A stretch of 8,774 nt of DNA from Pusillimonas sp. UBA6240 (lineage in GTDB: Bacteria > Pseudomonadota > Gammaproteobacteria > Burkholderiales > Burkholderiaceae_B), in contig DJWC01000019.1 of the NCBI GenBank assembly GCA_002441445.1, forward strand, positions 19,285 to 28,058, in the 5' to 3' direction. The position numbers and the translations under genes were made by a program. Each line of letters starts with the position of its first letter. The stretch's first letter is position 1. Shown one piece after another: positions 4,767 through 8,774 of the stretch. A model generated the notes under the pieces. The model was given only the letters and a program-made list of their open reading frames with translations. It did no database searches and was not told the origin of the DNA.

Positions 4767-5682
4767 TTTCCGTCTCCTGTTTTACGGTTTCCAGCTTGCT
4801 GGCCTGCATCCGCACTACGGTTTCCCCCTTCATGATGCGATCCTCGCTGTAGGTCCGCCAGATGGAAAGCAGGCCTGATGCAATGATAAGCGCCATGCCG
4901 GCCCAGGCGACGATATCCGGCAGATCGCCCCAGAAAACAAAGCCCAGCACGGCGGCGAAAATAATGGTTGTATATTGCAGCGCGGCCGTCAACAGGGCCG
5001 AACCCAGGCCGAAGGCGCGCGTCATGGCGAGCTGGCCCACCAAGCCCAGCAGACCGACCCCCGTCAGCGCCAGCCACGCGCGCGCATCGATGTCGCGCCA
5101 GCCTTCTATGGCCAGCCCGGCGAAACTGGTCAGGCACACGCAACAGGAAAAAATGAACACGGTGCGCCATTCCGGTTCGCCCACCCGACCCAGTTCGCGG
5201 ATTTGCATCATCGCGATGGCGGACAGCGCGCCGGCGCACAGCCCAAGGCCCGCCGGCAGCAGGTGCGAATGTTCGACGCTGGGACGCAGCACCGCCACCA
5301 CGCCCAGAAAGCCCAGCAGCACCGCGGCGATGCGGACCGGATCGCGCTGCGTCCCGCCCCAGCCCAGCATCCAGCCGGCGATGAACAAGGGGGCCGTGTA
5401 ATTCAGGCTGATGGCGGTGGGCAAAGGCAGGTGCGAGATGGCGTAGAAGCCCAGCCACATGGAGGCGATGCCCGATACATTGCGCCAGATGTGCAGTTTC
5501 CAGCTCGTGGGGGCCAGAGTCCTGCGCGTGGTCAGCGCCCAGAAGCCCAGCAGCAGTACCGACGGCGCGCCGCGAAACAGCACCACATGCGGCAATGTCG
5601 CGCCATAATCGGAGGCGACTTTCACGCAGGCCCCCATGCCAGCAAATACCATACTCGCCAGTAACATCCACAGAGACTGCAT
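4759..5682 (-). CDS. EamA/DMT-superfamily membrane transporter
   Basis: This 307-residue inner-membrane protein has about ten hydrophobic helices: roughly 1-20, 30-50, 68-86, 92-108, 116-132, 142-160, 173-193, 202-220, 226-250 and 257-275. They form two EamA repeats, as in drug/metabolite exporters. Family signs are RNVSGIASMWLGFYAISHL followed by LPTAISLNYTAPLFI (88-102) in repeat one, and the equivalent ALLTAALQYTTIIFAAVLGFVFWGD (229-253) in repeat two. A polar tail of about 30 residues follows the last helix and faces the cytoplasm if the usual topology holds. The substrate cannot be read; DMT members export amino acids, purines, SAM and other metabolites. It overlaps the sulfurtransferase gene by 8 bases (its TAA lies inside the GTG-start region), so the two are co-transcribed and probably translationally coupled. 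The ATG at 5682 is chosen because it opens the first helix; the ribosome site before it is weak. Confidence 0.92.
   Translation of the reverse strand: MQSLWMLLASMVFAGMGACVKVASDYGATLPHVVLFRGAPSVLLLGFWALTTRRTLAPTSWKLHIWRNVSGIASMWLGFYAISHLPLPTAISLNYTAPLFIAGWMLGWGGTQRDPVRIAAVLLGFLGVVAVLRPSVEHSHLLPAGLGLCAGALSAIAMMQIRELGRVGEPEWRTVFIFSCCVCLTSFAGLAIEGWRDIDARAWLALTGVGLLGLVGQLAMTRAFGLGSALLTAALQYTTIIFAAVLGFVFWGDLPDIVAWAGMALIIASGLLSIWRTYSEDRIMKGETVVRMQASKLETVKQETESV
4774..4778 (-). promoter_or_regulatory. Ribosome binding site deciding the GTG start of the sulfurtransferase
   Basis: AGGAG on the minus strand lies 7 bases before the GTG at 4766, inside the last codons of the permease gene. It supports GTG over the downstream ATG at 4751 and shows that ribosomes finishing the permease can reinitiate here. 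Confidence 0.7.
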
Positions 5683-5713
5683 GCACTCAACCGAATTCAG
5701 ATTACAAGCCGCT

Positions 5714-5719
5714 ACTATA
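5714..5719 (-). promoter_or_regulatory. Candidate -10 box for the permease-sulfurtransferase operon
   Basis: TATAGT on the minus strand (5719 down to 5714) matches a sigma-70 -10 box at five of six positions and would start transcription about 25 bases before the permease ATG. The -35 position 17 bases upstream (GCAAAT, 5742-5737) is poor. A run of alternating GC (about 5741-5750) lies just above it. Confidence 0.35.
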
Positions 5720-5790
5720 CTCTGATGCCCGGAAAAATTTGCGCGCGCGCCAGGCGTGTCACAGGCGGGCGCGGCAGTTTTCCGGCTATC

Positions 5791-5819
5791 TCTTTAAATA
5801 GCGGAACTGTCCTCCATAT
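5791..5819 (+). promoter_or_regulatory. Predicted sigma-32 (heat-shock) promoter of htpX
   Basis: CTTTAAA (5792-5798) and CTCCATAT (5812-5819) are separated by 13 bases. The established RpoH consensus is CTTGAAA, a spacer of about 11-16, then CCCCATNT. Each element has one departure from it (T for G in the first, T for the second C in the second). The expected start is near 5826, giving a leader of about 39 bases before the htpX ATG. HtpX is a known heat-shock gene in other proteobacteria, so the position makes sense. The same site also reads as a loose sigma-70 box (TATATA, 5817-5822). Confidence 0.6.
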
Positions 5820-5864
5820 ATAAGGTCAAACTTCCCCGCTCGCACCATTCGGAAAACCTAAAAC

Positions 5865-6746
5865 ATGAAACGAATCTTCCTGTTCCTGCTTACCAACGTC
5901 GCCGTCCTGGTCGTGCTCAGCGCGTCCATGAATATCCTGGGCGTAGGCCGCTATCTGACCGCCAATGGGCTGGACTTGAATGCGCTGCTGGTGTTCTCGG
6001 CCATCGTCGGCTTCACCGGCTCCATCATTTCCCTGCTGATCAGCAAATGGATGGCCAAGCAATCCACCGGCGCCCGGGTCATAGACCCGCAGGCACCGGC
6101 CAACGCGCAAGAGGCCTGGCTGGTCGATACGGTCCATCAGTTGGCCGACCGGGCGGGCATAGGCCGGCCGGAAGTCGCCATCTATGAAGGCGAACCCAAT
6201 GCCTTCGCCACGGGCGCCTTCAAGAACGACGCGCTGGTGGCGGTCTCGACCGGCCTGCTGCGCAACATGACCGAAGAGGAAGTCGCGGCCGTGCTGGGCC
6301 ACGAGGTGGCCCACATCGCCAACGGCGACATGGTGACGCTGACCCTGATACAGGGCGTGGTCAACACCTTCGTGGTCTTCTTCGCACGCATCGTGGGCTA
6401 TTTCGTCGATCGGGCCATCTTCAAGAACGAGCGCGAGGTCGGCATAGGCTATTACATCACCGTCCTCGTCTGTGAATTGGTGTTCGGCGTATTGGCGTCC
6501 ATTATCGTGGCATGGTTCTCGCGTCAGCGCGAATACCGGGCCGACGCCGGTTCCGCCAGCCTGCTCGGTTCGCGCGAACCCATGATACGCGCCCTGGCGC
6601 GCCTGGGCGGGCTGGAGCCCGGCGAACTGCCCAAGTCCTTCGAGGCCTCGGGTATTTCCGGCAAGCGCGCCATCAGCGCCATGTTCGCTTCGCACCCGCC
6701 CATCAACGCCCGCATCCACGCGCTGCAGGCGGCCCAGCGCATCTAA
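5865..6746 (+). CDS. htpX: Membrane zinc metalloprotease HtpX (M48 family)
   Basis: HtpX is an inner-membrane zinc endopeptidase that cleaves misfolded or damaged membrane proteins on the cytoplasmic side, in parallel with FtsH. The 293-residue length is typical. Two N-terminal membrane helices (4-20, 38-60) are followed by a soluble domain with YEGEPNAFATG (107-117), the zinc-binding HEVAH motif (H146, E147, H150) in EEEVAAVLGHEVAHIANGD (137-155), two further hydrophobic segments (157-182, 194-218), and the third zinc ligand E223 in QREYRADAGSA (221-231). The C-terminal SHPPINARIHAL (276-287) is also characteristic. The start has only a modest ribosome site (GGAAAACC about 8-15 bases upstream). 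It stands alone, preceded by a sigma-32-like promoter and followed by hairpins. All catalytic residues are present. Confidence 0.97.
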   Translation: MKRIFLFLLTNVAVLVVLSASMNILGVGRYLTANGLDLNALLVFSAIVGFTGSIISLLISKWMAKQSTGARVIDPQAPANAQEAWLVDTVHQLADRAGIGRPEVAIYEGEPNAFATGAFKNDALVAVSTGLLRNMTEEEVAAVLGHEVAHIANGDMVTLTLIQGVVNTFVVFFARIVGYFVDRAIFKNEREVGIGYYITVLVCELVFGVLASIIVAWFSRQREYRADAGSASLLGSREPMIRALARLGGLEPGELPKSFEASGISGKRAISAMFASHPPINARIHALQAAQRI

Positions 6747-6865
6747 GGCCCGCGCCACGCCGCCGCGCAGGCCGCGGCAGCCGGCCAACGCCCATGGGCC
6801 GGCTGTCGCGGCGCGCGCATCCATGCCGCGGCATAAGGCAGCCGCGGCGGCGCCGCGCCCTTTTT
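6747..6865 (+). terminator. Hairpins after htpX, probable transcription end
   Basis: Downstream of the htpX stop is a perfect 9-bp inverted repeat CAGCCGGCC (6778-6786) / GGCCGGCTG (6797-6805) with a 10-base loop and no T-run. Further on, CGCGG (6843-6847) pairs with CCGCG (6853-6857), followed by CCCTTTTT (6858-6865). The second has terminator form with a short stem. Together they probably insulate htpX from the next gene, which appears to have its own promoter. Confidence 0.4.
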
Positions 6866-6908
6866 CCAGCCTGCCCGCCCAAGGTCACTTTATTCTTCCC
6901 GGCTGGTT

Positions 6909-6914
6909 TATCAT
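6909..6914 (+). promoter_or_regulatory. Candidate -10 box immediately before the Na/Pi transporter ATG
   Basis: TATCAT (6909-6914) matches a -10 box at five of six positions and ends 6 bases before the ATG at 6921. Transcription would then begin at or next to the A of the ATG, giving a leaderless mRNA. I find no purine-rich ribosome site in front of this ATG (the upstream bases are GGTTTATCATGCTGCC). The -35 region (around 6883-6891, GGTCACTTT) is weak. Confidence 0.35.
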
Positions 6915-6920
6915 GCTGCC

Positions 6921-8588
6921 ATGAAAGAACTATTCGCCCTTCTGAACTTCGGCGGCTATATAGCGCTGCTGCTTTGGGGCGTACATATGGTGCAAAGCGG
7001 CGTGCAGCGTGCGTTCGGCGCCGCCTTCCGCCTGTGGATGGGCCGCGCGCTGGGCACGCGGCTGCGCGCCTTCTTCACCGGCCTGGCCATTACCGCGGCC
7101 ATACAAAGCAGTACCGCCACGGGCTTGATGATCACCAGCTTCGCGGCGGGCGGCCTGGTGGCGCTGACTCCCGGGCTGGCCGCCATGCTGGGCGCCAACG
7201 TTGGCACCACGCTGATCGTCCAGCTGCTTTCCTTCAACTTCACCGCGCTGGCGCCCTCGCTCATCCTGGTGGGCGTCTGGCTGTTCCGCCGCAGCCAGCC
7301 CAGCCGCCGCCGCGATCTGGGCCGCGTCTTCATCGGACTGGGCCTGCTGCTGCTCGCCCTGCACGAACTGGTGCTGATGTTCGCGCCGCTGCAGGAAGCC
7401 CAATTGCTGCGCATCCTGCTGGATGCGCTGGCCGGGCAGCCGCTGATCGCGCTGATCCTGTCGGCCATCCTGGCCTGGGCCTCGCATTCCAGCGTGGCGG
7501 TGGTCGTGCTCATCATGTCCCTGGCCAGCCATGGCCTGATCGGCCCCGCGCTGGCCTGCGCCCTGGTGCTGGGCGCCAACCTGGGGACCGCCGTCAATCC
7601 CATGCTGGAAGGCGCGCGCGACGACGACCCCGCCACGCGCCGCCTGCCCCTGGGCAACCTGGGCACCCGCCTGGTCGGCTGCCTGCTGGGCCTGCTCTTG
7701 CTGCCCTGGCTGCCGGAACTGCTGGGAATGCTGACCGTCGATCCCGCCCGCCAGGTGGCGAATTTCCACACCCTATTCAACGTGGCCATCGCCATGCTGT
7801 TCCTGCCGCTGCTGAGCCACTATTCGCGGCTGATCATGCGTTTGCTGCCCAAGCGGGTCGACCCCAACGATCCGTCCCGGCCCCAGTACCTGGACGAATC
7901 GGCGCACGAAGTGCCCGCCATTGCGCTGGGCAATGCGGCGCGCGAGTCGCTGCGGATAGCCGACATGGCGCAAAGCCTGCTGGGCATGGCCCGCGCCGGC
8001 TTCCTGCGCGACAACGGCCATCGCAGCGCCCACGCCCGCTATATCAACAACGCCATAGGCCGCCTGGACGCGCTCATCACCACCTATCTGGCCACGCTGG
8101 ACCAGGATGCGATGAACAAGGAAGACCATGCGCGGCGCGATGAAATCCTTACGTTTTCTTCGAATATGGCGCATGCCGCCAATATCGCCGCCGGGCTGAT
8201 GGGGCACGCCGGCAATTTGCGCAAGAAGGGCTGGAGCCTCAGCGCGTCGCAGCGCGACGAACTGGTCGCCGTCCTGGACAGGCTGATACGCAATCAGCGC
8301 CAGACGGCTGCGCTTTTCGTCGCCGAAGATCTGAAAAGCGCCCGCTACCTGGCTTTCGAGAAAGACTACTTCCGCGAACTGGAGGCCACGGCCGCCGAGC
8401 GGAACCTGCGCGGCATTAAGGCCGGCAGGGTGGAGCAGGCCGAAATGGGGTCCCTGTACCTGGATATATTGCGCGACGCCAAGACGCTGAATTCCTGCCT
8501 GGTGGAAGCCGCGGCCTACCCCATACTGGCCAAGCACGGCGAACTGCTGCCCAACCGTCTGCGCGACAAGGAAGGCGCGCCGGAGTAA
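6921..8588 (+). CDS. Na+/phosphate cotransporter family protein with C-terminal PhoU-like domain (YjbB type)
   Basis: This 555-residue protein is an inner-membrane Na/Pi transporter of the SLC34/NptA type fused to a cytoplasmic PhoU-like helical domain, as in E. coli YjbB, which has been implicated in phosphate export. The membrane part (about 1-305) has the two inverted repeats of the family. The first has IQSSTATGLM (61-70) and GANVGTTL (91-98); the second has SHSSVAVVVLIMSL (188-201) and GANLGTAVNP (218-227). Each pairs a Q/H-SS motif with a GAN-GT motif. The remainder (about 335-545) is polar and helical, with AIALGNAARESLRIADMAQSLL (333-354) and regularly spaced charged helices, as in PhoU. 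The start at 6921 fits the family N-terminus (FGGYIALLLWGVHMVQSGVQRAFG). No ribosome site is visible, so it may be leaderless. The PhoU part suggests control by phosphate status, but no Pho box was recognised. Direction of transport is inferred. Confidence 0.93.
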   Translation: MKELFALLNFGGYIALLLWGVHMVQSGVQRAFGAAFRLWMGRALGTRLRAFFTGLAITAAIQSSTATGLMITSFAAGGLVALTPGLAAMLGANVGTTLIVQLLSFNFTALAPSLILVGVWLFRRSQPSRRRDLGRVFIGLGLLLLALHELVLMFAPLQEAQLLRILLDALAGQPLIALILSAILAWASHSSVAVVVLIMSLASHGLIGPALACALVLGANLGTAVNPMLEGARDDDPATRRLPLGNLGTRLVGCLLGLLLLPWLPELLGMLTVDPARQVANFHTLFNVAIAMLFLPLLSHYSRLIMRLLPKRVDPNDPSRPQYLDESAHEVPAIALGNAARESLRIADMAQSLLGMARAGFLRDNGHRSAHARYINNAIGRLDALITTYLATLDQDAMNKEDHARRDEILTFSSNMAHAANIAAGLMGHAGNLRKKGWSLSASQRDELVAVLDRLIRNQRQTAALFVAEDLKSARYLAFEKDYFRELEATAAERNLRGIKAGRVEQAEMGSLYLDILRDAKTLNSCLVEAAAYPILAKHGELLPNRLRDKEGAPE

Positions 8589-8708
8589 GAGCCGTCGCCT
8601 GCCGCGAGCAGGCCGGCCCGCATCAGGCAGCCCGCCATGCTGGACGGATTATGAGGGCCGGCTGTGAAAGCCGAATTGCGCAGGCGAAACCGCGCAGGCC
8701 TGGAAGGC
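8589..8708. terminator. Convergent spacer with inverted repeats between the transporter and polA
   Basis: This 120-base gap lies between two converging genes. GCCTGC (8597-8602) and GCAGGC (8608-8613) form a perfect 6-bp hairpin 8 bases after the transporter stop. GCCGGCCC (8612-8619) and GGGCCGGC (8655-8662) form an 8-bp inverted repeat across 35 bases. GCGCAGGC occurs twice as a direct repeat (8678-8685 and 8692-8699). There is no T-run on either strand, so these are not classical Rho-independent terminators, though they may halt or stabilise transcripts from both sides. Confidence 0.35.
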
Positions 8709-8774
8709 TTAATGAGCCTGTTCCCAGTTCGGCCCCACCCCCACTTCGGCCCTCAGCGGCACGCTGAGGCGGGC
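8709..8774 (-). CDS. polA: DNA polymerase I, last 21 residues (cut by window edge)
   Basis: The minus strand reads ARLSVPLRAEVGVGPNWEQAH followed by TAA (8711 down to 8709). This is the C-terminus of bacterial DNA polymerase I, which in E. coli ends ...VPLLVEVGSGENWDQAH. It is the last strand and tail of the polymerase (palm) domain of the enzyme that fills gaps and removes RNA primers. Only 21 codons are inside the window; the match of the final 16 residues makes the call strong despite the length. It converges on the Na/Pi transporter gene across 120 bases. Confidence 0.9.
   Translation of the reverse strand, partial: ARLSVPLRAEVGVGPNWEQAH

Noticed and set aside
2719..5682. The idea that the oxygenase, sulfurtransferase and permease form one new pathway or defence system.
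   Set aside because: The oxygenase is on the opposite strand from the other two, no reductase or regulator is present, and all three families are common metabolic genes. Neighbourhood alone does not support a system.
5826..6824. Minus-strand 332-codon frame opposite htpX.
   Set aside because: It is antisense to a gene with all catalytic motifs; composition is typical of a shadow and it has no ribosome site.
6512..8143. Plus-strand frame of 543 codons overlapping htpX and the Na/Pi transporter.
   Set aside because: It is a frame-shadow of the transporter: Arg/Pro/Ala/His-rich, without motifs, while the overlapping frame encodes a complete recognisable transporter.

Overview
The window is GC-rich proteobacterial chromosome. 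Gene content and protein style fit a betaproteobacterium of the Alcaligenaceae type (Bordetella, Achromobacter, Pusillimonas). Supporting signs are the xseB-ispA-dxs order, htpX, a YjbB-like Na/Pi transporter and the characteristic C-terminus of DNA polymerase I. The genus is an inference. I see no mobile element, CRISPR array, tRNA, rRNA or prophage gene.

Left region (1-2294, minus strand): an isoprenoid operon read right to left. xseB (exonuclease VII small subunit) is followed after 2 bases by ispA (farnesyl diphosphate synthase). After a 105-base spacer comes dxs (1-deoxyxylulose-5-phosphate synthase), which runs off the left edge. Dxs supplies the first step and IspA a late step of the MEP/prenyl pathway; xseB is a conserved passenger.

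Divergent intergenic region (2295-2718, 424 bases): no long gene. It holds promoter-like elements facing both ways, an 8-bp tandem repeat, two strong stem-loops and a 13-codon upstream ORF whose TGA overlaps the start codon of the next gene. This is the least explained DNA in the window.

Middle region (2719-5682): a plus-strand Rieske non-heme iron oxygenase subunit is tail-to-tail with, and overlaps by 4 bases, a minus-strand sulfurtransferase (SseA type). The sulfurtransferase overlaps by 8 bases the end of an upstream EamA/DMT-family permease, so those two form an operon. No reductase partner for the oxygenase is present.

Right region (5683-8774): htpX (membrane zinc protease) follows a good match to a sigma-32 heat-shock promoter. 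Next is a two-domain Na/Pi-cotransporter/PhoU protein with a -10-like element so close to its ATG that a leaderless mRNA is possible. It converges on the 3' end of polA on the minus strand, of which only the last 21 codons are visible.

Most of the window is ordinary core genome. I do not see a clear novel multi-gene system. The best leads are the 2474-2722 intergenic structures and leader ORF, and the orphan Rieske oxygenase with its unusually spaced cluster motifs.
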